Assembly: GCA_024362935.1 (NCBI GenBank)
Contig: JANCRA010000003.1
Location: 45,887,344-45,951,343 of the forward strand
From: Setophaga petechia
Taxonomy: Eukaryota > Chordata > Aves > Passeriformes > Parulidae
Direction: 5' to 3'
DNA length: 64,000 nt
Below the pieces are notes generated by a model, which worked only from the letters and a program-made list of their open reading frames with translations, was not told where the DNA came from and made no database searches. Numbering within the stretch: position 1 is the first letter of the stretch; each line of letters begins with the position of its first letter. Below are positions 1 through 13,380 of this stretch, piece after piece. The position numbers were made by a program, and so were the translations under genes.

Positions 1-294
1 GAAAAGCATCTACTTTCAATTCAGCTGGAAGAACCAGAGCAAGCTAGAATGAAACATTTAATAAAATAGATCAGATTTAATTATTTAAACCATAAATAAT
101 GGAATGAGTGGTTGAGAAGTCATTTTCCCTTACCAGATATTTTTTTCCTGGTTTTGCTAAATCCCAGGAGATCTTCTGCTACTTTGCAAGTGATGCTTGA
201 AGACAGAAAAATTGCTTATGGTTTGCTTATGTCAAAGCAAAGATGTGTGCTAAACCCTTTAGCATTCTAGAATGTGGTTTTTTGCATTGCTTAG
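1..294 (+). other. TUB intron, 3' part
   Basis: This is the AT-rich end of the intron before the first visible TUB exon. Nothing else was recognised in it. Confidence 0.8.
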
Positions 295-407
295 GTGTTT
301 CTGTTGGCTGGAAGGAAACGAAAGAAGAGTAAAACTTCTAATTACCTCATCTCTATAGACCCAACTGACCTGTCTCGGGGTGGAGAGAGTTTTATTGGAA
401 AACTGAG
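295..407 (+). CDS. TUB: TUB coding exon (fifth from last)
   Basis: It begins after the acceptor TTGCTTAG with codon GTG and encodes [13 protein letters not shown] through ESFIGKL. It ends on the first two bases (AG) of an arginine codon before the donor gtaaac. The lysine and split arginine of GKLR correspond to the PI(4,5)P2-binding pair known in mouse tubby. Confidence 0.95.
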
Positions 408-3400
408 GTAAACACTGATAAGTCTAGGATATAAAAATAAAGATAATTTCTTTATATAATACAAAGTTCATTTGATATTAAGAAGGCTGTATAATTCACT
501 GTCTTCTTAGTTAGAGGCTTGACTACATCATGTGATCATGGTCTTAAAGATCACCAGTATCCAAGGCATGTTTTCAAAAATGTCTCAAGTACTTACAGGA
601 TCATATTTTAAAGTCAGCAGGACTGAAGCTCTTAAGTGCTCAAAGACCAAATTCTCAAGGGTGTACCAGCACAACTTATCTTAATGGGATTTTCAGAAGT
701 GCATGAGTACATTGTGTCTAGCCTCTATTGATATAAACACTTTGGAATGCACTGTTACACAGTCTGAAAATCCCTTTGGTTTTGCCTGTTTCTCAGGATC
801 CAAATAAGTTATTCACAGGTAGTGGAATTATTTCAGAACCACGTGTTCCTTTTCTGTCTGTCCCCACGTTGTACAGCCAGTCTGCTGTTGATCTCTCCGT
901 GGAGCCTCTGGGTGTGTGTTCAGGTCATCTGTGCCTGCACTGTATTTTGCACTCCTTTCCATTGCAATAGGAAAGATTTGATCTCACTAATGGCTTTATA
1001 AAAGTCCCTCCTATATTCTAACAGAGTTTAGTAGTCAGGTAAGAAAGCAGATGGTTTTGCAGTGAGTAAATGTGTTTTAGAGCCAAGCAGACCCACAAAA
1101 TAACCCCATCCGAGTGTTTCCTTACGACTTTCTGGTATTTCCTAATTTGAAAGATGTTATCAGAAATATCCAGCATGATGATAAGGGACCTTTAGTGTAC
1201 ACTTCTGTACTGTACCTTTACATTTTTGTCATTTTGGCCTTTAATCCAGGAATTGCCATGTAGCTGGGATTAGAAATAACAACTCTCTGTACCCAATATT
1301 TGCCTTTCCTCTGGGGCCGCAGTGCAGTAAAGGATAGATGTCTTCGGCAGCATTCCTGACAAATGGTGATTGGATTTTCCATTTTTTTTTTGTAGATCAA
1401 ATCTTATGGGAACTAAGTTTACAGTTTATGACAATGGAGTAAATCCAATGAAAACAACATCCAGCCTGGAGGCGAGTACCCTGCGTCAGGAGCTAGCTGC
1501 TATTTGTTATGTAAGTACTGCTCACAGGCACAGCGTGCAGGAGGGGCAGCTCACTTTCTGAAGCAGCACACTGAATTTCCTTCTCACTTATGATTATGTA
1601 AATCAGCATTCAGAGTTTGATGTAACCAGGCAGCTGATCTCCCCCAGAGAAACTGGGAGGCTCAGTGCAAAGTGGAGGTGAAAAGCGTTGTGCACTGAAT
1701 GGGGTTGCCCAGTTCTCACCTTTGGTGAGAAGGGGGTGTTGGAGCTCTTACATAACCCTCTGGAAAGGGAAGGATCACAGCCTGCAGGCACCACCTGAGG
1801 GAACCTCCTGAACTGGGAAGAGTTGTGCACATGGCATTACTGCTCTAAAGTATGAATGTTCGTTATGGTGTTTTGGAGGAGGCCTCTCTTATCCAAACCA
1901 CTGGTAGCTGACAGCTAGGTCTGCAGCAGCTGAGATTGGGATAAAACTTCTAAAACTCCTATTTACCAGGAAAAAACCCAAGTAAAATCCAAAATTTGAC
2001 TGAATGAAAGAAACCGGGCTCTTATAGGAGAGTAAGTAGCATTTGTCAGGAGCGATGCAAGCAATCAAGACCTGAAACACAGTTGCTCTTGTTTCTCGAT
2101 TGCTGGATGAATAACTTTTGTGGTGAGAGTGTTCTTTCTGTTCAGAAATGTTTGGGCCCAAGAAACCCTTCCAGTGAAAACTGGTATGTACACTGCTACA
2201 GAAAGTTGTCTGGTTTCACAAATCAACAGCTTTGATAAAAATATCCAAGAATGACTTTTCTGAAGAGTTCCTGCCCAGATCTAATAAAGGATGCCTGGAA
2301 ATCTGTAAGGCTGAGGTCCACCACATACCCCATGTATGCACAGAATGTGTTCCCAGAAGGGTGAGCTTTGGGCTGTGGGGAGCAGTGCATCTGGAAGATT
2401 TCCATGAGCGAGGCAGCTGAGAGCCATCCCTTCCTTGCAGAGTGCTGGGAGTTCTGAAGGAGGGCAGTATTAGCTGCCAGCACATTCTCTTCCTGCTGCT
2501 TAGGATGCAGTTTTAATGTGGCAGATGAGCAGATACATATCCTTCCCTTCCTGTTGGGTTTGAAATTCTGCGAATTTCAAAAATTTCAGCTTGCAGGATT
2601 TAAAGTGAGACTCCAGGGTTTGAGATCACTTTGACTGAAGTCTCAGTAGAAGCCTAGCAGAACATACATGTTCAATAAAGGTAGTTTTACTGGTTTATAT
2701 AGGATGGCATTCCCTGGAGCCAGGCAACTAATCTGGTGCAAACTGGAAATGCAAAAAGAAAACCAAAGCCAATTAAAAAAAGTTACATATTGAGAAATGG
2801 AGGCATTGCTTAAGTCAACAACAAAGGATACTTGAATGATGAACAATACCAAATAAAAAGTGTTGTGGTCAGCAGAGGTAATTAGAAGTGTGGGTGTTGG
2901 AAAGAACCAAACCATAGCCACTGTTTGGAGAATGGGGCTGAGATAAGCTGCTTTTGTATGTCTGTAATCAGCAGTTTGAAATGGGTACATTTGTATAAGA
3001 AAATTACTTGTTCCATTGATGTTTTGGTACTAATGGAGAAAGGCAGCAGGCTTGCAGGTCTGCTGTGGCCAGAGGACAAAAGGAAATTGGAATTGTATTT
3101 CATTTCAAACTAGCCAGGTTTGCTGAAGTGAGATTATTGTTCCTGGCTGCAGCAGAACCAGAGCAGAGAGTGCCAGGAAGAGCAGAGCTGAAACACCCTT
3201 GTCCTAAGGCAGTCTTTAATTCCTGCCCTGAGATTTCCCCTGCAGCAAAAGCTATAAAAACAATATTTTGAAAGCACCACTATGCCTCTCACTGTCCCTC
3301 AGCTTATCTGAGCCAGTGCCCGTGTGGAGATCAAGCTGTACCCAACTTAGTGAGCATGACCTGCTTAATCATCTCAGCAGGTGTAATTTATATAGGCAGA

Positions 3401-6400
3401 AACTGGTGCTGCATCTGGCGCCTGACTGTGGGATAAATGTGGTGAGGGCTCTCTTTGGGAGCTCACCCTAAGATATGTTTGAAGCCATAGGAACAGAGCT
3501 GGGCAGAGTCAGAGTTGCTTTGGGTGCTGTTGACCACTTTTACTCCCCTTGTGTTGGCAGCCCAGCCTATTAATAAACCTGCAGCAGCACCTAATGGCTG
3601 ATTGCAGAATCGTTGGCAAAATTTATCCAGGAGCAGTGAGGAGCAAGTGTGCCACTGGTAGCAGGGTTTTCTGTGAGGATTTTCAGGATTTTCTGATCCA
3701 TAGGATCTCTCAGTTCAGTTTGTGTAAGATTCCAGGCAGTGAGCTCAGCTGATAGATGCTCTGAGGTGGTGTTCAGGTTTCAGTACAGTGGCAAGACTCT
3801 ATGTTCTTACTCAGGCCTCAATCACTTGCATTGTGCTCTTCCTGTGTTGTGGGTTCTGTGAATTGAGCCTTCCTTGGAATTGTAATTTCTACAGAAAATA
3901 TTAAGGACAGGGCACAACTGTGTGAAACAAGCCTGGGAAGGGAAGTGGCTGCAAGAAAATGGGGGGGATAAAGTCGTGAATCTCCTGGGAGCTGCTATTC
4001 CAGAATATCCCTATTCACCTTGCTGCTTTTATCATGGCAGCTATTGCCACTAAAGCAATGTGCTTACATAATTATTTGAAAGTATGCAATATTCTAAAGG
4101 CTGCCCTGAGGAGAGACTCTTGCAGCCCAGTTTATTGTGAGGCTGACTGGATGGGCTGAGGCAGAGAGTGCAGCAATCCTGGGCTAAGTCCTGAGCTGAT
4201 AAAAATCATTGGTGTCCTGGCTGAGTCCATAGGGCTCTGCCAGTGAACAATATTTGTGTTCCCCTAATAATACCCTTTGTAGTCTGAAATTTCCACACAC
4301 AAAAGAGTGGAGGAGGGAAATAAAAGAGAAACAGGGACTGAAGCAGAAGGTGAGGTAATTTTAATCATTTTCCTCACATGTTCCATGTTTGTACAATTTC
4401 AGTTTGTCACTGTGAGTCTAGCAAAAGGGTAGCATTTGCCAGCACAGTGTGTGATAATTGGTGATGGTGGTAACGTGCAGCTAGTAACCATTCTCTTATC
4501 ATGTGCCAGAGGTACCAATTTCAGTGTTTCTGAGTAAACCCAAAGAATATAGTCCTGTTTTTTCCCTCTGCTGGCTGGGAGGGAAGTGATTCAGCACTAT
4601 TATTTAATTTTACCTTCAACAATGTCTTCAACCAGTCAACATCTAATTTAATTATGTATAGCAGAACTGCAGCTTGAGGAGAAGAAAAGCTTGTAAGGCA
4701 TAGCAGAGAAGCCCAAAATTGTCAGTACTTAGTGGAAAATAAGCATAAGCATGAATCTTTTCTTAGAAATTGTCCTCTGCTGAGCTGAGTCTCTCCTACT
4801 TATAAAATCTGCTGGCAGTCATATCAGTTTTCATCTTGCCATGATGCAGAACCAACTGAACTGATAACACGTTTTACTCTGCCAAAGGAGGGGACATAAA
4901 TGATTCAGAAAAGAGGCAGAATGTTCCCATTAATGTGTAGAGTTAAGAAGATATATGAATATGCCTGGGTTGCTTCAGGAGCATGCAGTAAAATAATCCA
5001 GTAGAATTTCTCTTGCATGCATGCAAATCTTTAATGAGTTGTGGAAAATCTCCAGATGATTTGCTGGAACAGGCAAAGTTATTTCAAAGGTCTGATGATG
5101 GCAAAGCTGCAGGTATTTTAGGTGGGTATGTTCAGATGTTTCCAGTGGGTTGAGATGCATGGATTTTTGCTTGCAAAACTAGAGGTGTTTTAATAACTTT
5201 AGTGTTCCATGAAATCAAGACATTTTAATTAAAAATGTAAAAGCAGAGACAGCTGAATTTGTCACTTTTAAATGTCCCAGAGGTAAAGCCACAGCAGCTG
5301 CAGCCTTGGGGTATCTGGTTCTTGGCACTCTGTGGTATGTTGCTGGGAACAATGGGAATGTTCTTCCTGAGATTCCTTAGTGCATCTCCAAAGCCCCTCA
5401 TTTCAGTTTGGCAGATGGAGAAAAAAATACATGTGACTGGAAAAAAAGCAATCACAAAACAAGAGGAGATGGACTTCAGGGGGTCACTGCTTCATTCACT
5501 GGGTTAATGCTAAAATCAAGTTTTACTGTAAAATATTGCTCTTTACTTTTCCTGGTTCTCTTGAGAGAAGCTGGTCAGGAAAGCATCAGATCACTTTTAA
5601 TGGAAAAATTTGTATTTCCTGTGGATTTATTTTTGCTGCCCATGTGGTTTCTTTACTTTCCCTGTCTTCATAGCTAGAAAATTTGCCTTCATGCTAATGT
5701 GTTTGTTTTTTTACCGTGGTCATCTCTAAGCAAACTTTGAAAACCACAGCACTGCTATCAAACTTTGAAAACCACAGTTCTGACTAGCATTTTGTTTGCT
5801 TTTGTGCTGGCTCTGGAATAAATGGAGCCGATCCCATATATTTAATTTTGTCTCACATCAAAATATATGACTGCATTTTATGATTTTTAAATTGAAACTA
5901 CTTTATTTTGGGATCTAGCAGTAGCCAAGCAATCTGGTTAATTCATATCCTTTCTTAACAAAGGGATTTAAAAAAAATTATATTAAGGTTGCTGGCAGCC
6001 AGTGTTAGGAGTGTTTTTGGAAACCTCTCTATTTCCATTTTTCCTGTTGTCAGAGCTTCTAAGACAAAGCTAGAATGTTTGGCAGTGCCAGTGAAGGTGG
6101 GAGTTTCAAGATTTTTTTGAGTTGACTAACAAATAAGTTCCCTGGGCTGCCACAGTGTCTCTCTGCTGAAAAAAATAACTTTAAAGAGCATGATGAAATC
6201 TCTTCTAAATATTTTTAGGAAACAAATGTCCTGGGGTTTAAAGGACCTCGTAAAATGAGCGTGATCATACCAGGAATGAATATGGATCATGAAAGAGTTT
6301 CCATCAGACCACGAAATGTAAGTCTTACCAGCAGCCAGCACTAAAAATTACTTGAATTCTTTTTCAGGTAGAGTTGGATTTTTTAATTTGCATTTCTGAA

Positions 6401-7436
6401 GGTCTAGAAGTTAATAAAATGGTATTCAAGCAATTGCAGAACAATGGGATGTGTGACTACTTCTGTGACTCACAAAAGCTCTACAAATAAAGTATTTTGA
6501 TAACAAAAGGTACAATTAACATTTATCAACCGTGGAAAGAACTCAAATGCACATTTGCATTTAGATCCTCACAGTTCTCAGTTTCATTCATTGAAGTTGT
6601 TTTGAGGGTCGAGGGTTTAGTCTTTGGGCCAGGACTGATGAATTTTTTCTTCCCTCTTAATGTATTTTTTGTCACATGAGCACGTTAAACTGAAGCGTGT
6701 ATCTGTGGTGTGTGCAGGAACATGAGACCCTTCTTGCAAGGTGGCAGAACAAAAACACAGAGAGTGTCATTGAGCTGCACAACAAAACCCCAGTCTGGAA
6801 TGATGACACCCAGTCCTATGTTCTGAATTTCCACGGTCGAGTCACCCAGGCCTCGGTGAAGAACTTCCAAATTATCCATGATAATGATCGTAAGTAGAGC
6901 TCTCTGCCTGTCAGTGTAGGAAATGCACTGTGGGCACAGTCTGGGAGGGATTCTGCCCTCACAGTTGTCATCTGAGCAGGTTTAATTGAGATCTGTATAA
7001 GAGCCTTCAACAGTCTATACAGAAGCCATCGTCTCCCCGTTCTTGCAAAAAGCACTCTTTATATGTGTCTTTTTTTTGACACTAACAAGTCTTGCAACCC
7101 TTTATCACTCAAGCTGTCCCTGCTTCTCGCTCTGCTATCAGCACACCCACTTGCATGAATAAGTGCTGTGAAGTTTGATGAGTGAGCATGTTTGGGTGGT
7201 ATTTCGTTGCACTGGGACAGAGGGTAGGGTTGGATGCCTCGTTATTTAGTGAGGGCTGCAAACAACAGTAAAGCCTTTTGCCTTTCCTGACCTTTCTGGC
7301 AGCTGACTACATCGTGATGCAGTTTGGCCGCGTGGCTGAGGACGTGTTCACCATGGACTACAACTACCCAATGTGTGCACTACAAGCCTTTTCCATTGCC
7401 CTTTCCAGTTTTGACAGCAAGCTGGCTTGTGAGTAA
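295..7436 (+). CDS. TUB: TUB (tubby) C-terminal coding exons, 5' partial
   Basis: Five exons (295-407, 1396-1510, 6219-6317, 6718-6889, 7303-7436) join in frame to about 210 residues ending in a TAA stop. They form the C-terminal part of the tubby domain, which binds PI(4,5)P2 at membranes and, with IFT-A, carries receptors into cilia. Visible motifs are the basic stretch GRKRKKSK, the phosphoinositide contact segment IGKLR (K330 and R332 by mouse numbering), the tubby signature [14 protein letters not shown] and the C-terminus [10 protein letters not shown]. Residues such as [27 protein letters not shown] and [12 protein letters not shown] fit TUB rather than TULP1 or TULP3. TULP3 has YDRGICPMK at the first site and TULP1 has FDNGQNPQR. 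All junctions are GT-AG and phases agree. Earlier exons lie before the window. The gene converges on RIC3, as in mammals. The TUB assignment rests on recalled family sequences, not a search. Confidence 0.96.
1396..1510 (+). CDS. TUB: TUB coding exon (fourth from last)
   Basis: A T-rich tract and TGTAG precede it. Its first base completes the split arginine, giving [19 protein letters not shown] and then [17 protein letters not shown]. It ends on a codon boundary at gtaagt. The loop between NP and TLRQ is one residue shorter than recalled human TUB. Confidence 0.95.
1511..6218 (+). other. TUB intron, 4.7 kb
   Basis: This intron lies between the AICY exon and the ETNVLG exon. Reading frames inside are short and show no family resemblance. 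The only local structure noticed is a direct repeat of 19 bp (5731-5749 and 5759-5777, differing only in spacing context). The introns at 408-1395, 6318-6717 and 6890-7302 hold nothing recognised. Confidence 0.85.
5731..5777. repeat. 19-bp direct repeat pair
   Basis: CAAACTTTGAAAACCACAG occurs twice, 28 bp start to start, inside a TUB intron. Confidence 0.85.
6219..6317 (+). CDS. TUB: TUB coding exon (third from last)
   Basis: Exactly 33 codons lie between TTTTTAG and gtaagt, starting [20 protein letters not shown] and ending VSIRPRN. These are invariant tubby-domain residues. Both ends fall on codon boundaries, so skipping it would keep the frame. Confidence 0.95.
6718..6889 (+). CDS. TUB: TUB coding exon (penultimate)
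   Basis: It encodes [19 protein letters not shown] through [19 protein letters not shown] and [11 protein letters not shown], including the first PROSITE-type tubby signature. It ends with the first base of a proline codon before gtaagt. Confidence 0.96.
7303..7436 (+). CDS. TUB: TUB terminal coding exon and stop
   Basis: After CTGGCAG, two bases complete the proline, then [20 protein letters not shown] leads to [11 protein letters not shown] and TAA at 7434-7436. With the split proline the exon gives 44 residues, the same number lost in the classical tubby mouse splice mutation. In the terminal signature the third residue is serine (AFSIALSSF), where mammalian TUB, TULP1 and TULP3 have alanine or glycine. 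Confidence 0.96.
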
Positions 7437-7930
7437 AGGGGCGTGGGTGAGCATCCTCTCGAAGGAAGCAGTTTGCCATATGATTCCCAATTCCTGCTGG
7501 TGTCGCTTATGGTCCATACTAAAAAGGTCAGGGAAAAATACAGTTGTGGAGGACCACTCTGTTGCTGAAGAGAAAGTAAAAGGAATCTTCTAAAAATTCA
7601 GGACATTCAGGAAATTATATTTTCCTTTTTTTTTTTCCTGTCATATTTTTCTGGAAGTGACATCAAGTTTTTGTAAATAGGAGCTGTCTCTCACGCCCCT
7701 GGTTGTGTTATGGATGTGTGCCATGATGTACTGTACCGTGGCTCCAGTAGCACCATGACAGTGGTGTCTTTTTTAAAAATCCAGAAAGGGAGTGGGCGCT
7801 CCAAAAGTTTCTTTTTACATGTAAGAATCATTCCGAGGCTGCAATCGTACCTCCAGGTTGCATTCCTGCATCAACTAATCAGAGCTTCACATCATCCAGC
7901 ATAAGAGAAAGATGAGGAAAAAAGATGCAC

Positions 7931-7957
7931 TTTTTTTTTTTTTTTTTTTTTTTTTTT
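7931..7957. repeat. Poly-T tract (T27)
   Basis: A run of 27 T. On the minus strand it would be a poly-A tail, but no retrocopy was recognised on its 7958+ side. Confidence 0.9.
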
Positions 7958-10900
7958 ATTGTGCAAGGATCTCATGTAGTATAAAGCCGAGTCTGAAGGT
8001 TGAAAACCTCTTCTGGACTGAACTTGATGCATTGCTATTGTACATGTAGTAGGGCATGATGAATTTTAATTGCAGTAGGAGGAAATGGAGAAGTGGAAAG
8101 CACAAAATAATGTTGCACAAGTCACTTGAATTCTAAGCTGTCATTATGTTTTAACATCTACATGCTTTTTAATTTGTTTCAAATGGAAATGTATTTGCAG
8201 TACAGAAAGGGAAAAAGAAAACATCTTGATGCCAAGAAAGCATAACTTATGTTGAATTTGGCATTTCATGGGCTGGGAATTTATATCCTTGTACTGCTGT
8301 GGTAATTCAAACACATATTTTGTATGAAGTGATATAAACAATTGGATAAAGGCACTCTGCAGAGAGTCATTATTTTGAACAGGCTGTGTAAAGCTGAGGA
8401 AGGTAAATGGAAATATTTTATTAAATTTGTCTGGCCTTTTGAGCTTTTACAATTTGTTGATTGCATTTTTTGAACTTTGAGCAACAAACACTTTTCATAT
8501 TTATTTCCCCTTGTAAGAATGCTTGAAATCGATTGAAACTCTGTATGTTGTTCTCTGATGTAAACGTGCCAGCTACTGAGCTAAATCCTTCTAGGCAAAT
8601 CTAGTGTATGCTGCATACAAATGAGACACTGGCAGGACACAGAATAGCTTAAAATAGTGCAGATTTTGCATCTCCATTTTTCTGATCTATCTGGAATACA
8701 CAAACAAATACCTTTTCAAAACAAAACAGAAGCAAAGAACAAACCATGGTTATCTTCTCTCCTGAACATTTCAAAAGCCAGGAGCTGCAACTCAAAAGCA
8801 CATTGTAAAAATAATGGTCACACATCTTTAAAAATAATGGTCTTGCTGCCATTTTCTGTGCAATGTTGTCCAGAGTGGCACACAGAGTAATAGAATTTAG
8901 ATGTTCACCAGAAGGGTGTGGAAATGTGAGTGAAGTAGTAGCTTTATTTTATACTGCATGTATTCAGGGCCTCCTTTTTATTCCTTATAAACTCATGCAC
9001 TGTACAAGCAGAGATTATGTAATGTAGAAATGAGATCAAATCTGATTGTCTCATAGTTGACAGGCCCTTTTTGACTGTAGGGAACAGGCCATAAAGCTCT
9101 CCTTAAGGTCATGCCATTTGGACAGTATCATTTCAACTTACAAAAGAAATATGCTCCCTTCACCTTTGCCTTCAGCTCTCCTTCCCAGTACACAGACAAA
9201 GGAATTTCAGATAAGAGATGAAAATAAATAATTTCCAGCATTTTTTCTAATCCTTTAAACAATCTATGGGAAGAAAGTCTGCTGGCTTTAAACAGTGTTT
9301 TGTTGATAGACTCAGCATGTCAAATATTCTCTTTAATTAACAGGAAGTTCTCTTTTTTCCCCCCTTCCTCATTTTGCAAGGAGCCTTTCCATGCAATGGT
9401 ATAAAATGGAAAGACACCTTTTGTCTGACAGAAAGGAGCATCAGTTCCCTCCATGAATGATCCACGTGCTGAGTCATGAGCTGCAGGGTGACACTTTGGC
9501 TTTGCACATGGGTGCTTTGTTTGTCTCTGTAGCTGGTGGTTTCCCACAGTTTCACATCCCCATCTGTCATCTCACTTTGGATTTAACAGAGAAGGCCCTT
9601 AGGCCTTTGCTTACCTCATCTCAGCCTTTAAAAACTAGCTCCAGTGACCACCAGAATTTTATGTTTGGGCTACTGCAAAACCAGTTAGGAATTCCCAGTG
9701 CTGTTATTTAGGTGTGATGTGGATCTGAAGAGCTCTGCAGCATGGGAATGGCTGAATCTGCATGGCTGGAATTCTGTGCCTTGCCAGTCACACTTTAGAG
9801 CCTGAGAAAGTGGCACCTGACACAGTTTTCTGCCTCTGTCCCTGCACAAGACTGTGTCAAAGGAGCTGAGTGTCTCATGGTGCAAATACACAATCTGCTG
9901 GCTTTAGTGGTGGAGCTGCTTTGGGAAGGGTTATTTTTAACCCAGATCATAACAATGGTCTGACTCACGCCATGACCCCCCAGGGAATTGGCACGAAAGG
10001 AGCTCATGTGCAGTGAACTCCTGCACAAGGGTGAGAATGAGGGGCTGGGGAAAGGCTGCAAGTTCAGCTTCTTGGGACAATTCTGCTGCCAGCACATTGT
10101 GTAACTTCACTCTCACTGCATGTTCTTCCCAGCCAGGTATTTTTTTTTGACCTGTAACCATGCCAGGAGGAAAGTGGTGACTCAAATTCCCATCATCTTA
10201 ACAGAGTCTGACAGGGCCATCAGCCAACGAGCTGCTGAGGGAAAAGCTCCCCACAATAAATGAAGGTCACTAGAGGGGGATGTTAACCTGGGACTAGGAA
10301 TGAGGAACTCTCATTAAATCTGGTTCAGTTGGAATAGGATTTGCTCCTAATGCCCTTTGCCCAAGTCCTAATTCCTCACTATTGTTGAGCATGGTGCTGG
10401 GTTTGATTCACTTGGCCTTCACCATCTGCTCTGGAAGCAGTTTCAACCATTAATTTTGAATCTATAGAATTTCTGATGGATAATTTTTGCTGGATGTCTT
10501 CTTGTAAAGGTCACATGCAACGTGATGCCACAAGCTTTCCAGCACATCTCTAAATTTTGTCCTCTTAACTTGGAAAAGTCAAACCAAGTTCTGTCATACC
10601 TGAAATTACATTTTCCTCATGAAGTTACATTTTCTTCTTCATCAGTAATAAAATCTTGGTCCTATTAAGTATTTTCAGAGACAGATGCACACTGAAGTAA
10701 CCAAGGAGTAATTAGTGGTACACTCCTGTTAGTAACTTCTGCTGGGCCTGCATTCAGTGTGCAGCAGGGCATAACCTTGTTTATTCAGTGTGACAAAGAA
10801 TAGAATGGCCCCAAGCTGTGTATTTCCTTCACACAGTCTTAGTGAATGTTTGGATATGGTAGATTTAATGTTATTTAAAATCCCAATATTGATGATTTTT

Positions 10901-13274
10901 TGCATCTGCTGTTGATTTTGGCAGAGTTGTAAACAAATTCCTTGCCTGAATTGCTTATGGGCAAATGCTGCATGCTTTAATGAGAGTTCTTAATCTAACT
11001 TGTCACTCTGTTTACATCAAACAGTTTCTTCCTGGCCCTTTATCTAATTTTCTTCATCTCTGATGTTCTGTTCCTTCTCATTCTCTTTACAATTCCTTTA
11101 TCTGCTTTTCAAGGATGTGCAGCTCAGAAGTGTTTGACAATATTGCTCAGTGATCTCTCCAGAGATGAATAATGCCTTTGGTGCACATTCAGTGATGCTC
11201 CTACAATAGAAGCCTTATCAGAGGGGTGAATTTGGCCCTTTGGCTTTCAGTAGAGTAAATTAACACATTAAAAGGTAGCAGATAAAAAAGCCTGCCTAAA
11301 ATATAATCAGAATTTTTCTCAGTAAACATTCAGTTTCCAAAGCATTGGTTGCAAATCAATGAGTAGAGCTGTCCACAAGCCTGGAGGCAGGCTGTTAGAT
11401 TCCCTTTGTAGTGCTGCCTTATTTTTCCTTTTTTTCAAAAGGTTGGAAGTGATTTTGTGAGCTGAATTGTGTTGGTGGCCTAAAATAGTTTATTTTTTAG
11501 AAGCTAGGCATCGCTCTGTTCCTTTTGTAGGATAATATATGGCACATAAATCAGTAATGTCATAGGCTCTTGTTATAAATTCTGCATTTAAGAAATCAGT
11601 GAGAATGGTTTTGTAATAATTACTGGGCAAATCTGTTTCTATTCAAGTTGCCTTCAATAGTGCTGGAGGTCCCAGCTGGCTGTCCCCACGAGGTCCTAGC
11701 ACTGAAGGAGTTGGAGGGAAAAGGGCTCTGTAATAAAATCTGGTGGCTGCACAATTGAAAAATATCATTGTGGAGTCAAATGACACCACAGAGCTTTATC
11801 AGTCATGGGGAACCAAGGCCATCAATTCAAACTTTCTGAGGTTTTGCTCCCTTGTGGTGAACAAAGAAAGGGCTTTAAACAAGCAGAGACACCAGTGAGC
11901 TCTCTTAAAAGTATTGGGCATTAGACTTACTTTTCTGTTGTTAAAATCTTACCCCTACCTGGGTGATGCCCTTTAAAAAAAATCAGAAAATCAATCCAGT
12001 CCTTACTACAGAAAATAATTCTCAGTTCTTGTGTCATAGCTTTTTACAATTTTTTATTATTAATTAATCTGTGATTTCATGTAAGGATAAAACAAGGATG
12101 GGGAAAGAAGAGTTTTTGCCCTCAAAGGATGATGAGTCTAGAACAATATCAGATTATTTTGTCTTTGTTTATTGTAGTAGGACAAGACATGGGGTTGCCT
12201 GGTGTTCTGTTCTGGGCAGAGGAGGTTTCTCCTAATGTATTGCAGGTGTCAGAGAGAAGATTTTGGGCTTGATCCTGTGACAGTCTAACTATTTGCCCCA
12301 TACTATCCCATTGCTCTCCTAAAACATCATTTGTGAGATTTTTTTCCTGCTTTTACAGAAGCCTGTGCTCACAAATCAGGTATCTTTGCTTGGCAATTAA
12401 GGACAGCCCAGCAGTCACCTTTATTAGAATTATGGGCTGATGACTCAGATTTCTCAAAAGGCCTCATTTTGATTACTAGAATAAAGTAGTTTTATACATA
12501 TAAATCTTGCAGTAGAGTTAATCTAACTGTAGGTGCAGGCTTCTCTTGTATGTGCTACTTAATGAAATCAGGTTCCTGTTGTTCCTCATGTACAAAAAGT
12601 ACCTTCCAGGGTTCTGCTCTGTAAGTGTTTGAAATTAATTATGTAGTTATTCTTCAGTTCTTTTTGTTGCTCGCCAAGGAACTAAGAAAAGAATTTGCAC
12701 AACTATCTCAATGCTTTGGTGTTTTGCTATGAACTATAGCTCAGTAGCTGATACTCACAAATGCCTGTATATTGGATGAAAATGCATTAAAACTTATTTT
12801 GTATGTTGTATTTTATTTAACTGCCTATCCATTTTCAATTTCCCTTTTTCAGTAAGGGTATGTTTATCTGTACCTTTACTGAGAAGATTTGAATTGAGTG
12901 GCTTTCCTGAAACTCTTTAATGGAACCACTACTCTGGTTTGCTGAAAGGCTCTAGGAAGAGGACACTGTTCAGAAAATTATGTGTATATTTTGAGAAGAA
13001 ACCTTCCCTATTCACATCATAATTGGATTATACAAAAACACTGGAAGCTTATCATGGTTTTATTTAAGTCTGCAGTGGCAGTTTGAAAATTACACTGACA
13101 AAAGCTTGGTAAGCACATGGACTGTAACAAAGTCCTGCTTGAGAGTCAGAACATCACAAGTACCTGGAATACTCATGATCTGTTCTGCGCTTGGGTAGAG
13201 GCAAAAAAAAAAGTCCCAAAGAGTCAAAATCTGTGTTAAAGTCAACACAGTCTTCTAGGCTGACTCAACACAGG

Positions 13275-13380
13275 CCTGGGGACTGGGTCACCTGGGCTTT
13301 AACCCCAGCAGAGTGTCTGACTTTGTGCAAATCTTGGAACCTCTTTGTGCCTCAATTCCAATGAGTTGAACAGAACTCCT
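13275..13380 (+). repeat. MIR-like ancient SINE fragment
   Basis: The segment reads ...cacctgggctttaacccc... then tgcaaatcttggaacctc and tttgtgcctcaattcc. It parallels the MIR core (acctgggttcgaatcc, gggcaagtcacttaacctc, ctgagcctcagtttcc) with the elements in the right order and spacing. It is diverged, as expected for an old amniote SINE. No repeat library was run. Confidence 0.5.

Noticed and set aside
7931..7957. T27 tract as the poly-A tail of a minus-strand retrocopy
   Set aside because: The adjacent sequence on the 7958+ side shows no gene-like reading frame, and no target-site duplication was noticed.
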